Positions 1 to 8,383 of a stretch of DNA of 53,123 nt are shown piece after piece. The first letter of the stretch is position 1. The number at the start of each line of letters is the position of its first letter. The stretch lies in assembly GCA_035315065.1 (NCBI GenBank), contig DATFYM010000094.1:1-53123 (forward strand), given 5' to 3'. The position numbers were made by a program, and so were the translations under genes. The notes under the pieces were generated by a model. The model searched no databases and was not told the origin of the DNA. It was given only the letters and a program-made list of their open reading frames with translations. This DNA is from DATFYM01 sp035315065. GTDB lineage: Bacteria; Acidobacteriota; Terriglobia; UBA7540.

Positions 1-1
1 C

Positions 2-199
2 CAAAGTCACGTGCGCCAGTACCTGGAGGCGGTGGCAGCGGGGGGGAAGAGCAGGATGCCGAGCAGGGAAGAGATCATCGAGAAGATTTCGGAGGCCATG
101 GGCATCTCGGGTCCGCTGATCCCGCGGGTGGAGACGGGTGCCTACGCGGACGCCTGGAATTCGCGAGTCGCCAGCCGCGAGCCGAAAGTCGGAGGTTGA
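2..199 (+). CDS. C-terminal end of a sugar isomerase-like protein (partial)
   Basis: The reading frame enters from the left edge and is open up to the TGA at 197-199; about 65 residues are visible. The hydrophilic helical stretch (RQYLEAVAAGG, then SREEIIEKISEAMG) resembles the C-terminus of a TIM-barrel sugar isomerase. The assignment rests mainly on context: the next two genes on the same strand are the rhamnulose-1-phosphate aldolase fusion and rhamnulokinase, so an L-rhamnose isomerase would complete the pathway. The last residues are encoded by the first units of the palindromic intergenic repeat, so the stop may have been displaced by repeat insertion. I cannot confirm the family from this fragment. 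Confidence 0.45.
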   Translation, partial: QSHVRQYLEAVAAGGKSRMPSREEIIEKISEAMGISGPLIPRVETGAYADAWNSRVASREPKVGG

Positions 200-325
200 A
201 AATCGAAAACCGAAAGTCGAAGGGTTGAAGAGAAGCCGTCGGTCTTGACTTCTGGCTTTTGACCCTCGACTTTCGACCCCCTTTTCTTTATTCTGGCTCC
301 TGACTCCTGACTTCTGGCTCCTGGA
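200..325. repeat. Intergenic palindrome, GAAAGTCGA-type units
   Basis: Between the isomerase end and the aldolase, units like ACCGAAAGTCGAAGG (left) face CCCTCGACTTTCGAC (right), followed by short direct repeats of CTGGCTCCTGA. The arms are imperfect. The start of the following gene lies only about a dozen bases beyond the last unit. Confidence 0.7.
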
Positions 326-336
326 GTGGTCATCCG

Positions 337-2691
337 ATGGAAACCGAAACGAAACTTCACTACCTCGAAGACCTGTGGGACGACGGCGTCGCCCGCCAGT
401 TGGACGAGCCGGAGTTGCTCCGTTATCGATCCAACCTGCTCGGCAGCGATCTGCGCATCACCAATTTCGGCGGCGGGAACACCAGCTCTAAGATCGCCCA
501 GGCCGATCCGCTGGACGGGCGGGAGCGCACGGTGCTGTGGGTGAAGGGAAGCGGCGGCGATCTGGGCAGCATCAAGCGCGAGGGTTTCGCCACGCTCTAC
601 CTCGACAAGCTGCGCGACCTCGAGCCCCGGTATCGCGGCGCCGCGTATGAAGACGAGATGGTGGATCTCTACCCGCTTTGCGTGTTCGGCAAGAACGCGG
701 TGGCGCCGTCGATTGATACGCCGCTCCACGGTTTCCTGCCCTTTGCCCACGTCGATCACCTACACCCGGACTGGGGCATCGCGCTGGCAGCGGCGGCCAA
801 TGGGCGAGAGCGGATGGAGGAATTCAACCGGCGCTTTGGTCACCATCTGATCTGGGTTCCGTGGCAGCGTCCAGGCTTCGAGCTGGCGATGATGCTGCGG
901 CGCGCCGTGGAGCAAAGCCCCGAATGCGATGGCATGGTGCTGGGCGGGCACGGCCTCTTCACCTGGGGCGAGACCCAGCGCCAGTGCTACCTCAACACCA
1001 TCACCATCATCGATCGGCTCGGGCAGTTCGTGTCCGAGTTCATCGATCGTGCCGGCGTGAAGCTTTTCGGCGGCGCTGTGGTGGAGACCTTGCCGGAGGC
1101 TCGCGACCTTGCCGCCCGCATCTTTCCCTATTTGCGCGGCCGCGTTTCCGGCGCGTCGCGGCCGGGCGAGGCTGCCAACCGCCCGCAACCCCGCCCGGCG
1201 GGACAACCAAGTCCGAGCCAACCAAGCCCGCGCCCATCAAGCTTGAGGATGATCGGCAGCTTTTCCGACGCGCCCGAAGCGCTGCGCTTTGCCAACTCGC
1301 TCGATGCGGACAAGCTGGCGTACCTTGGGACAAGCTGTCCCGACCACTTCGTCCGTACCAAGATCCGTCCGCTGCTGGTGCCGTGGGACCCGGCGCTAGC
1401 GCAGGGCGGTCCGAGCGGAGCGGGCGGGCCGACCGGACCGACCGGACTCGACCGGCTCAAGCGTTCGATCGATGATTCGCTCGCCGACTATCGCCAGTCC
1501 TACGCCGATTATTACCGCGCGTACGCTACCGCCGACTCGCCCGCTATGCGCGATCCCAACCCGACGGTGGTCCTCGTTCCCGGCGTGGGTATGTTTAGTT
1601 TCGGCAAGAGCAAGAAGGAAGCTCGCATCACCGGCGAGTTCTATATCAACGCGATTCATGTGATGGAGGGCGCCACCGCCTTGGGCGGCCCGCCCAGCAG
1701 GAACGGCAAATCGTCGAAGGCAGTGCCCCAGGCCGGCGCGGCGGCCCCGCCCGACGCCTTCCAAGTGTACGCCAACTACGTGGCGCTGCCCCTGCGGGAG
1801 GCATTTCGCATTGAGTACTGGAAGCTGGAAGAGGCGAAACTGCGGCGTCAGCCGCCCGAGAAGGAACTGAGCCGCAAGGTGCTGGTGATCGTCGGCGGCG
1901 CGCACGGCATTGGACGTGAGACCGCGCTGCTGGCGGTGGAGCGCGGCGCGCACGTGGTGGTGGCGGATCGCGAGACGGAGGGCTGCGCCGCCATGGTTGC
2001 CGAGATTGCCGCCAGCGCCGGCGCCGATGTGGTGGCCTCCGCGCAGGTCGATATTCGTGATCGTAACTCGATTCGCGCCGCGCTGCGCCAAGCCATCACC
2101 CACTTCGGTGGCGTCGATGTTCTGGTGAATACGGCGGCGGTGTTTGCTTCGAGCCCGGACGGCCGCATCTCCGACGAGCAGTGGCGCCAGACGCTGGACG
2201 TGAACGTCACCGGCAATTATCTGCTGGCCGACGAGGTCCGCGGCATCTTGCTGGATCAGGCGCTGCCCGCGTCGATTGTGCTGACCAGTTCCGCCAACGC
2301 TGTGGTGCCCAAGGCCGGGAGCGAGGCGTACGACGTGAGCAAGGCAGCGGTGAGCCACCTAGTACGCGAGTTGGCCATCGGGTTCGCGCCCTATGTTCGC
2401 GTCAACGGCGTGAGCCCTGCGACGGTGGTGAAAGGCTCCACCATGTTTCCGCGCGATCGCGTTCTCGCGTCGCTGGCCAGGTACGGAATTCCTCACGGCC
2501 AGACGGAGACCACGGACGAATTGCGCGACCGCCTCGCCCGTTTCTACGCCAAGCGTACGCTGACGCAAGAGCCGATTGAGCCGCGGGACTGCGCAGAAGC
2601 CATCCTGTTCCTCGCGGGCGATCGCACCGGCTGCACCAGCGGTCACCTGTTCCCGGTGGATGGCGGATTGACGGAGGCGTTCCTAAGATAG
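337..2691 (+). CDS. rhaD: Bifunctional rhamnulose-1-phosphate aldolase / short-chain dehydrogenase
   Basis: 784 residues. The N-terminal part is a class II aldolase: VKGSGGDLGSI near residue 69, metal-ligand histidines in HVDH (138, 141) and a further one in GGHGLFTWG (205). The C-terminal part is a short-chain dehydrogenase with the nucleotide-binding GGAHGIGRE near 518 and the catalytic YDVSK near 664. In this fused family the aldolase splits L-rhamnulose-1-phosphate into dihydroxyacetone phosphate and L-lactaldehyde, and the dehydrogenase domain oxidises or reduces the aldehyde. It is longer than I expect for the family because of proline- and glycine-rich insertions near residues 275-305, 355-370 and 450-470. 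Rhamnulokinase follows on the same strand, which supports the rhamnose assignment. Confidence 0.9.
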   Translation: METETKLHYLEDLWDDGVARQLDEPELLRYRSNLLGSDLRITNFGGGNTSSKIAQADPLDGRERTVLWVKGSGGDLGSIKREGFATLYLDKLRDLEPRYRGAAYEDEMVDLYPLCVFGKNAVAPSIDTPLHGFLPFAHVDHLHPDWGIALAAAANGRERMEEFNRRFGHHLIWVPWQRPGFELAMMLRRAVEQSPECDGMVLGGHGLFTWGETQRQCYLNTITIIDRLGQFVSEFIDRAGVKLFGGAVVETLPEARDLAARIFPYLRGRVSGASRPGEAANRPQPRPAGQPSPSQPSPRPSSLRMIGSFSDAPEALRFANSLDADKLAYLGTSCPDHFVRTKIRPLLVPWDPALAQGGPSGAGGPTGPTGLDRLKRSIDDSLADYRQSYADYYRAYATADSPAMRDPNPTVVLVPGVGMFSFGKSKKEARITGEFYINAIHVMEGATALGGPPSRNGKSSKAVPQAGAAAPPDAFQVYANYVALPLREAFRIEYWKLEEAKLRRQPPEKELSRKVLVIVGGAHGIGRETALLAVERGAHVVVADRETEGCAAMVAEIAASAGADVVASAQVDIRDRNSIRAALRQAITHFGGVDVLVNTAAVFASSPDGRISDEQWRQTLDVNVTGNYLLADEVRGILLDQALPASIVLTSSANAVVPKAGSEAYDVSKAAVSHLVRELAIGFAPYVRVNGVSPATVVKGSTMFPRDRVLASLARYGIPHGQTETTDELRDRLARFYAKRTLTQEPIEPRDCAEAILFLAGDRTGCTSGHLFPVDGGLTEAFLR

Positions 2692-2823
2692 GGAGTAGGG
2701 AATAGGGAGTAGGGAATAGGGAATAGGGGGTAGGGGAATGGCGACAAGGGACTAGGGGTTAGGGGCTGGCTAGGTGGCAGCCCCTACTGCCTACTCCCTA
2801 CTGCCTACTCCCTACTCCCTATG
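2692..2823. repeat. Intergenic palindrome, GGGAGTAGGGAATA-type units
   Basis: The left arm (about 2691-2730) is a run of GGGAGTAGGGAATA variants. The right arm (about 2783-2822) is the complementary CTACTCCCTACTGC run. The two arms can form one long hairpin between rhaD and rhaB. The same unit type occurs at 45484-45570 and 49661-49740. Confidence 0.8.
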
Positions 2824-2846
2824 TCCTAAATGAAGAGGCTAGCTAA

Positions 2847-4289
2847 GTGAATCACCGACGTAGCGTGGCCATCGATCTGGGGGCGGGGAGCTGCCGCGTC
2901 TCGCTGGGTGAATGGGACGGCAGCCGGGCGACAGTACGCTTGGTGCATCGTTTTGCCAACGGGCCGGTGGAGCGCGACGGCCACCTCACTTGGGACCTCG
3001 ACCGCCTGGCGAGTGGAGTTGAGGAGGGCCTGAGGTGTGCTGCCGCGGCCGCGCCCGAGGGCGTCGACTCGATCGGCATCGACGGCTGGGCGGTGGATTA
3101 CGTCCGGCTGGGCGCCGACGGGAAACCGCTGGGCGCGCCGTTCTGCTACCGCGATCCTCGCACCGAGACGGCGATGCCCGAAGTATGGAGTCGCATTCCC
3201 CGGCAGCGGCTCTACGAGCTTACCGGGATCCAATTCCTTCGCTTCAACACCCTCTACCAGCTTTATGCCGATCAACGCGACGGCTTGGCGCCCGCCGCAC
3301 GGTGGCTCAACATTCCGGAGTACATGCTGCATTGGCTGGGCGGGGCGCTCGTTGCCGAGTATACCAATGCTACCCATACGCAGCTAGTCGACGTGCGAAC
3401 TCGCGATTGGTGCGACGAGATTTTCGCGGCAGTTGGACTTGATTGGTTGGCGGCACCGGAGATCGTCCGTCCCGGAACGCGGCTGGGCAAGATTCAGGCG
3501 GCGGTCGGTTCGCTGGCGCCTTATGACCAAACCGAGCTGATTGCGCCCGCCTGCCACGATACCGGTTCGGCGGTGGCGGGTATTCCCGACGCGGCCTCCG
3601 ACTGGGCCTTCATCAGCTCGGGTACGTGGTCGCTGGTGGGCACGGTGCTCGACGAAGCCTGCACCAGCGAAGCCGCGCGTGCCGAGAACTTCACCAATGA
3701 AGGCGGGGTCGGCGGACGGATTCGCTTCCTGAAAAACGTGAACGGGATGTGGCTGCTCGAGGAGTGCCTGCGCGAGTGGCGCACGCAAGGTTACGCGGGA
3801 CAGTTGCCGGAGTTGATCGCCGAATGTGCGCGCCGTCCCTTGCCGCGCATCACTTTCGCCGTAGACGCTTCGGAGCTGCTGCTGCCCGGCCGGATGCCGT
3901 CGCGAATCAACCGGGAAATCGAGAAAGCGAGAGGCGAGCCGATCCCCGAAGACGCCGGTCATGCGCCGGAGATGGCCAACATGATCTTCGCCAGCCTGGC
4001 GGCGCGATATGCCGAGGTGCTGAGTGCGCTCAGCCGTGTCACCGGCCGCCAGTTTCGCCGCCTCTACATCGTGGGCGGCGGCAGCAGGAACGCCTACTTG
4101 AATCGATTGATCGAGGAGCGCACCGGGCTTGAAGTGGTCCCCGGCGCGGTGGAGAGCTCAACGCTGGGCAACCTCGCCATCCAGTTTGCGGCGCTCGAAA
4201 ACAGTGGGAGTGGCGCGGAGGCGTCGCCGGACGCGGTGGCGCGCTGGGCCGAACGCTTGGGAGATTGCCGATTGCAGAGTAACGATTGA
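2847..4289 (+). CDS. rhaB: Rhamnulokinase
   Basis: 480 residues, FGGY carbohydrate-kinase family; phosphorylates L-rhamnulose at C1 with ATP in the cytoplasm. The N-terminal phosphate-binding motif is visible (AIDLGAGSCRVSLGEW), as are DGWAVDY near 75-80, the central SSGTWSLVGTVLDEA block and the adenosine-binding GGGSRNAYLN near residue 410. The GTG start at 2847 lies just after the palindromic spacer; no better in-frame start with this N-terminus exists. Third gene of the rhamnose set. Length is normal for RhaB. Confidence 0.92.
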   Translation: MNHRRSVAIDLGAGSCRVSLGEWDGSRATVRLVHRFANGPVERDGHLTWDLDRLASGVEEGLRCAAAAAPEGVDSIGIDGWAVDYVRLGADGKPLGAPFCYRDPRTETAMPEVWSRIPRQRLYELTGIQFLRFNTLYQLYADQRDGLAPAARWLNIPEYMLHWLGGALVAEYTNATHTQLVDVRTRDWCDEIFAAVGLDWLAAPEIVRPGTRLGKIQAAVGSLAPYDQTELIAPACHDTGSAVAGIPDAASDWAFISSGTWSLVGTVLDEACTSEAARAENFTNEGGVGGRIRFLKNVNGMWLLEECLREWRTQGYAGQLPELIAECARRPLPRITFAVDASELLLPGRMPSRINREIEKARGEPIPEDAGHAPEMANMIFASLAARYAEVLSALSRVTGRQFRRLYIVGGGSRNAYLNRLIEERTGLEVVPGAVESSTLGNLAIQFAALENSGSGAEASPDAVARWAERLGDCRLQSND

Positions 4290-4290
4290 A

Positions 4291-4576
4291 GGAGGGAATT
4301 TTGGATTTTGGATTTTGGATTTTGGATTGAAGACCAGGAAGTCAAAAGGCGAAATCGTACTGAGGGTCATAGGTCGATGCCGGAAACTCTTTCCAACGTG
4401 TCATTCTGAGCGCAGCGAAGAATCTCTCTTGGGTTCGGCCGATCATTGAATTCAAGAGAGATTCTTCGCTGCGCTCAGAATGACATGCGAACTGACTTAG
4501 GACGCCGGGTAAGAAGCGGTCGGTCTTCTTTTTTCTTCAATCCAAAATCCAAAATCCAAAATCCAAAATTCCCTCC
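4291..4576. repeat. Nested double palindrome (43-bp outer arms, 33-bp inner arms)
   Basis: Fills the 334-bp gap between rhaB and the PhzF-like gene; I see no gene in it. The outer arms are perfect complements: 4291-4333 (GGAGGGAA then TTTTGGAT units) against 4534-4576. Nested inside is a second perfect hairpin with arms 4399-4431 and 4453-4485 around a 21-base loop, made of the CATTCTGAGCGCAGCGAAG-type sequence. It lies between convergent genes, so it could also terminate transcription in both directions. Confidence 0.9.
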
Positions 4577-4623
4577 GGGGATAGTGCATGGTAAGTAATC
4601 CTATAGTGAACTACACTAGCCTA

Positions 4624-5553
4624 CTATAAGCGTACCTCGCCGCGGAGGATTTCGATCGTGTGCCCTCCCACCCTCACGTTCGTCACGCGGTCGCCCTCGA
4701 TTCCGGCCCGCACGTAGAGCCGGCTGGGGCGATGTACTTCAGTTCCTTGCTCGATGAGCACGCTCTCGTCGGGTTGGGCGACGCCGTGACGGACCATCCA
4801 CGCCGCCGCACAGCCGGCGGCCGAGCCGGTGGCGGGATCTTCACCGTTGGAGAAGATCATGCGGGCGTGCAGGCGCGCGTTACGCTCGATGGTTTCGCGG
4901 GTGACGAAGTAAAACGAGAAAGCCCCGTCGTGTCGCTTCGAGTACTGGGTCAGGTCGTTGAAATCGAGACGCACCTTGCCGATCGCGTCCAGCGTCTTCA
5001 CGGGGACGATAGCGAAGGGCACGCCCGTGGACACGGTTTGAATGGGAAGGTCGTCGGCGATCTCGTTCGACGCGATACCTGCGACGCGCGCCACTTCGTC
5101 GCGCGAGTGCAAAGCGCCGAACTCCGGGTCGCGCTGCCGCATTTCGCCGAAGAGCTTGCCGCGGGAATCCTGGTGGAAGACAACGGGGATCGGACCGACG
5201 CCCAGTTCGAGGATGATGGTTGTCGGCGCTTTGGCGGCCGCCGCCGGCTTGCGGCTTGCGGCTCGGCTCGCGTGCAACACGGCGGCGGTACCCAGCGTGG
5301 GGTGCCCGGCAAACGGCAACTCTTCCTGGGGGGTGAAAATCCTCACCCGCACGCCGCGCTTGCGCTCCACGGCGGCAGGGCGGGGGAAGACGAAAGTTGT
5401 CTCGGAAAGGTTCATCTCGCGCGCCAGGGCTTGCATGGCGACCGCGCTCAAGCGGCGCGCGTCGGTGAAGACGGCGAGGGGATTGCCTTCAAGCGGCCGG
5501 TGGCTGAAGACATCCAACTGGACAAATGAAAAGCGTCTCTGTTTTTGCGGCAT
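4624..5553 (-). CDS. PhzF-family isomerase/epimerase-like protein
   Basis: 309 residues, the usual length for the PhzF/diaminopimelate-epimerase fold. Family hallmarks: N-terminal FVQLDVFSHRPLEGNPLAVF, then MNLSETTFVF with the conserved glutamate (Glu51) that acts as acid/base in PhzF, PFAGHPTLGTA around 80, and GEDPATGSAAGCAAAW near the C-terminus. No other phenazine gene is present, so the name describes the fold only; most such stand-alone members have unknown substrates. It faces rhaB convergently across the nested palindrome. Confidence 0.88.
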   Translation of the reverse strand: MPQKQRRFSFVQLDVFSHRPLEGNPLAVFTDARRLSAVAMQALAREMNLSETTFVFPRPAAVERKRGVRVRIFTPQEELPFAGHPTLGTAAVLHASRAASRKPAAAAKAPTTIILELGVGPIPVVFHQDSRGKLFGEMRQRDPEFGALHSRDEVARVAGIASNEIADDLPIQTVSTGVPFAIVPVKTLDAIGKVRLDFNDLTQYSKRHDGAFSFYFVTRETIERNARLHARMIFSNGEDPATGSAAGCAAAWMVRHGVAQPDESVLIEQGTEVHRPSRLYVRAGIEGDRVTNVRVGGHTIEILRGEVRL

Positions 5554-5667
5554 TGATCCTCCGGTTCACGCGGTTAAAACGGACGTCAGAGGCGCGATCA
5601 AAGAGTATGGCGCCGTGTCACCTCTATCATACGATGCGTTCGCCCAAGGACTCAACCGGCGATACGG

Positions 5668-6195
5668 TTAGGAGGTCGGGAAGGGAAGGTGTTTGGAGGG
5701 AGGCTCGGCTCGTGAGCCAGAGATGTCGTCGGCGATTTCCCACAGGGCGTCGAACTCCTCGCGGTAGGTGGCGACGAGCTGGGGGTCGCGCAGGATCAGC
5801 AGGTTTTCGTAGTTCTGTTCTTCTGAGGCGAAGGTCCAGTTGTAGCTTCCGGTGACCACCGTCAGCTCGTCGAGCAGGACGAACTTGTGGTGCATTTTGG
5901 AGCCGGCGCCGTCGCGGCCGTAGGTGAGGCGGAAGGGAAATGAACTTTCGGCCAGGATTCGCCTCGTCGACTGGCTCTCTTCGTACTTGTTGCGGTCGAG
6001 CACCAGGCGGATTTCCGCGCCCCGCGCGTGGGCCTGCTGCAACGCGCGCGCCAGGCGCTGGTTGTTGAAGCGATAGAGCGCCGCATGGATGGAGACGCGA
6101 GCGCCCTCGACCAGTCGCTCAATGGTGTCGGCCACGGACCCGGTGCGAGCGAAAACTACTTCGGTAGCCGTGGCGGGGGAAGGCTCCGGGACCAT
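5668..6195 (-). CDS. Single-domain phospholipase D-like protein
   Basis: About 175 residues with one HKD motif: HHKFVLLD followed by VVTGSYNWTF and EEQNYENLLIL, which is the full HxK(x)4D(x)nGSxN signature. One motif per chain implies a dimer, as in Nuc-type nucleases or small PLD-superfamily phosphodiesterases. I chose the ATG at 6195 because AGGTGA sits 8 bases upstream; an in-frame ATG at 6336 would add 47 basic low-complexity residues with no ribosome site. No signal peptide is evident with the chosen start. Substrate (DNA, RNA or lipid) cannot be told from sequence. Confidence 0.75.
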   Translation of the reverse strand: MVPEPSPATATEVVFARTGSVADTIERLVEGARVSIHAALYRFNNQRLARALQQAHARGAEIRLVLDRNKYEESQSTRRILAESSFPFRLTYGRDGAGSKMHHKFVLLDELTVVTGSYNWTFASEEQNYENLLILRDPQLVATYREEFDALWEIADDISGSRAEPPSKHLPFPTS

Positions 6196-6469
6196 GGGGA
6201 TTTTCACCTGGTAGGGCAAGGCGGCTCGCGTAGCGCGAGGCTCGGCCGCCCCGTTTCTCCTTTTGGCCCGGCGGGCTACACGGAAAGCGGCTCCGGCCAG
6301 GGAGGTATCATGTTTCGCTTGGCTTCGATCTCTCATCTCGTGTCAAAAGTAGCAATAATACATTACACCAGTAATACAGAAATATTAAATTACGATGACA
6401 AGGCAGGCGTTACCTCCGCCTCGACTAGACCGGTGGGTCCTCTCCCGGGCTGGTTCTAGCCGACTTCGA

Positions 6470-6934
6470 TCAGGCGGACCGGTCCCAGGAAACTGTCTTC
6501 CCAAGGGCTGGCGTGTCCGGTGACTCCGGGCATAGCCTCTCGGTCCCGGTGCGTAGCTGAATCACGTTCTCCGCGGCTTGGTGCAGGATGTAGGCCAGGT
6601 CCGAGATCAGGCAGGAGCCGGAGATGAAGTCGAAGGCACCGTGCTCCATGGCCTCGATGTACAGGTGCAGGTCGGCAATGCGCGAGGCTACAATCACGTT
6701 GACTGGCTGGGCCGCCTGCCGCGCCAGCCGGATGATATCCAGGCAGCTTCCGTCCGGCAGGGAAGTGTCGGTGAAGACGAGATGCGGCGGGTCAGCCTTC
6801 GCGATCTCGATCGCGGCGTCTTGGCAGGTCTTGGTCTCGATGATCTTGATCTGCTGGGTGCGCAGAATCTGCTTCACCGGAAAGAGATGGTCGGCGCGGT
6901 CGTGCACCAACAGAGCGGAAATGGTTTCATTCAT
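6470..6934 (-). CDS. Stand-alone receiver (CheY-like) domain protein
   Basis: 154 residues: one response-regulator receiver domain and a short tail, with no DNA-binding or enzymatic output domain. The phosphoacceptor is Asp56 in HLVFTDTSLPDG and acidic-pocket residues are in VHDRAD (12, 15). A serine (Ser84) stands at the conserved Thr/Ser position. The invariant lysine expected around residue 105 is replaced (DFISGSC instead of an FxxKP-type motif), so phosphorylation signalling may be altered. No sensor kinase is adjacent. The region upstream (6935-7137) has no other recognisable gene. Confidence 0.75.
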   Translation of the reverse strand: MNETISALLVHDRADHLFPVKQILRTQQIKIIETKTCQDAAIEIAKADPPHLVFTDTSLPDGSCLDIIRLARQAAQPVNVIVASRIADLHLYIEAMEHGAFDFISGSCLISDLAYILHQAAENVIQLRTGTERLCPESPDTPALGKTVSWDRSA

Positions 6935-7137
6935 CGTCGTGACTCCACGCCTTGAGGCGCTCGCGGCGTTCGCCTTGGGCTCGAAGAATCGGTTCCACGA
7001 TGATAGAGTACTCCATTCTGGTAAAGGCTTAATGACGCTGGAGTGAACAGTGTGTTAAACCATTCGCCCCGTTCCGAGCCGCCGATGGCCGCCGGGCCTC
7101 GCGGTATTCCCGATTAGCGGAGGAATCAAAGGACTTC

Positions 7138-8376
7138 ATGGAGGAACGCCAACCACTTCGCTGGCGGCTGACCACCACGACCCAGCGCCGGACGCTGATC
7201 GCTGCTGGCCTAGGCTGGATGCTCGACGCCTTCGACGTCATGCTTTATTCGCTGGTGCTAGCCACCCTGATGCGCGAGTTCGGCATGAGCAAGGGAACGG
7301 CGGGGCTCCTCAACACGTTGACCCTGGTCGCCTCCGCCATCGGCAGCCTTGTTTTCGGTCTGCTTGCCGACCGCTTCGGTCGCCGCCGCATGCTCAGCCT
7401 CAGCATTCTTACCTATTCGCTTTGCACCTTTGCGTGCGGCTTCTCCACCACAGTCACGATGCTGGCCGTCCTCCGCTTTCTCCTGGGGCTGGGGATGGGC
7501 GGGGAGTGGAACTCGGGCGTGGCGCTGGTGGCGGAGACTTGGCCGTCCGCCTGGCGAGGCCGGGCACTGGGCATCGTGCAGAGCAGTTGGGCGATAGGCT
7601 ATGCCCTTGCGGCGCTGGTAGCCGGCGTCGTCCTCTCTCACGCCAACTGGCGATGGGTCTTTTTCGTTGGCGTGGTCCCGGCGCTGGCCACGGTGTGGAT
7701 CCAGTACGATGTCCCCGAGCCTGAGGTTTGGAAAGCGCAGGTTCGAAAGACACGGACCGAGCGGCTTTCTCAAGACGCGGCGCTGTGGCGCGACTCGCTT
7801 CCGCGCCTGACCGCGCTGCTGGCCATGAACACCTTCGGCATGTTCGCGTGGTGGGGGCTATTCACCTGGCTTCCTGCTTATCTGGGCCTGCCCGCGGCGC
7901 AGGGTGGACGCGACTTCCAACTGCTGGGCGTGGCATCCTTCCTGGTCGCGCTGAACCTGGGGGGCATGTTGCCGGGCTACCTGTTGTTCGGAATCCTGGC
8001 AGACCGCTATGGCAGGAAGCCGATGCTGGTGGCCTACCTCGCCCTAGCCGCGATCCTGGTGCCGTGGTTCGCCGCCGCCCGGCGGCCGGCCAGCATCCTG
8101 GTCGCGGCGTCGCTGGTGGCCTTCTTCGGCACTGGATTTTTCACCGGCTCGGGCATCGTGGCCAGCGAACTCTTCCCCACCGCCATTCGCGCCACCGCGC
8201 TCGGCGCCACCTACAATGTGGCGCGCGGCCTCAGCTCCCTGGCCCCGCTGGCGATCGGCTCCATCGGCCAGAGCCGTGGTCTGGCGTGGGCGTTCGCTGT
8301 TTGCGGCGTTGCCTTTGCTTTGGCCGCCGCCAGCGCAATGGCCCTGCCGGAAACGCGCGGCGTGGAGATTACATGA
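7138..8376 (+). CDS. MFS transporter, sugar/aromatic-acid proton symporter type
   Basis: 412 residues with about twelve hydrophobic segments. Loop 2-3 carries the MFS signature GLLADRFGRRRML (near 80-92), repeated in the second half as GILADRYGRKPML. The N-terminal GWMLDAFDVMLYSLVL with a membrane-embedded DAFD is typical of the sialate (NanT) and aromatic-acid (AAHS) subfamilies. Substrate unknown. AAAGGA lies a few bases before the ATG. Converges with the sulfate-binding protein gene, leaving only 7 bp between stop codons. Confidence 0.85.
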   Translation: MEERQPLRWRLTTTTQRRTLIAAGLGWMLDAFDVMLYSLVLATLMREFGMSKGTAGLLNTLTLVASAIGSLVFGLLADRFGRRRMLSLSILTYSLCTFACGFSTTVTMLAVLRFLLGLGMGGEWNSGVALVAETWPSAWRGRALGIVQSSWAIGYALAALVAGVVLSHANWRWVFFVGVVPALATVWIQYDVPEPEVWKAQVRKTRTERLSQDAALWRDSLPRLTALLAMNTFGMFAWWGLFTWLPAYLGLPAAQGGRDFQLLGVASFLVALNLGGMLPGYLLFGILADRYGRKPMLVAYLALAAILVPWFAAARRPASILVAASLVAFFGTGFFTGSGIVASELFPTAIRATALGATYNVARGLSSLAPLAIGSIGQSRGLAWAFAVCGVAFALAAASAMALPETRGVEIT

Positions 8377-8383
8377 TAGTAGG

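Noticed and set aside
1396..2358. 320-codon minus-strand frame inside rhaD
   Set aside because: Shadow of the dehydrogenase domain; no family features and no promoter or ribosome site.
4624..5553. Phenazine biosynthesis locus
   Set aside because: Only the PhzF fold is present; no phzA-E or phzG partner is in the window, and lone PhzF-like genes are widespread.
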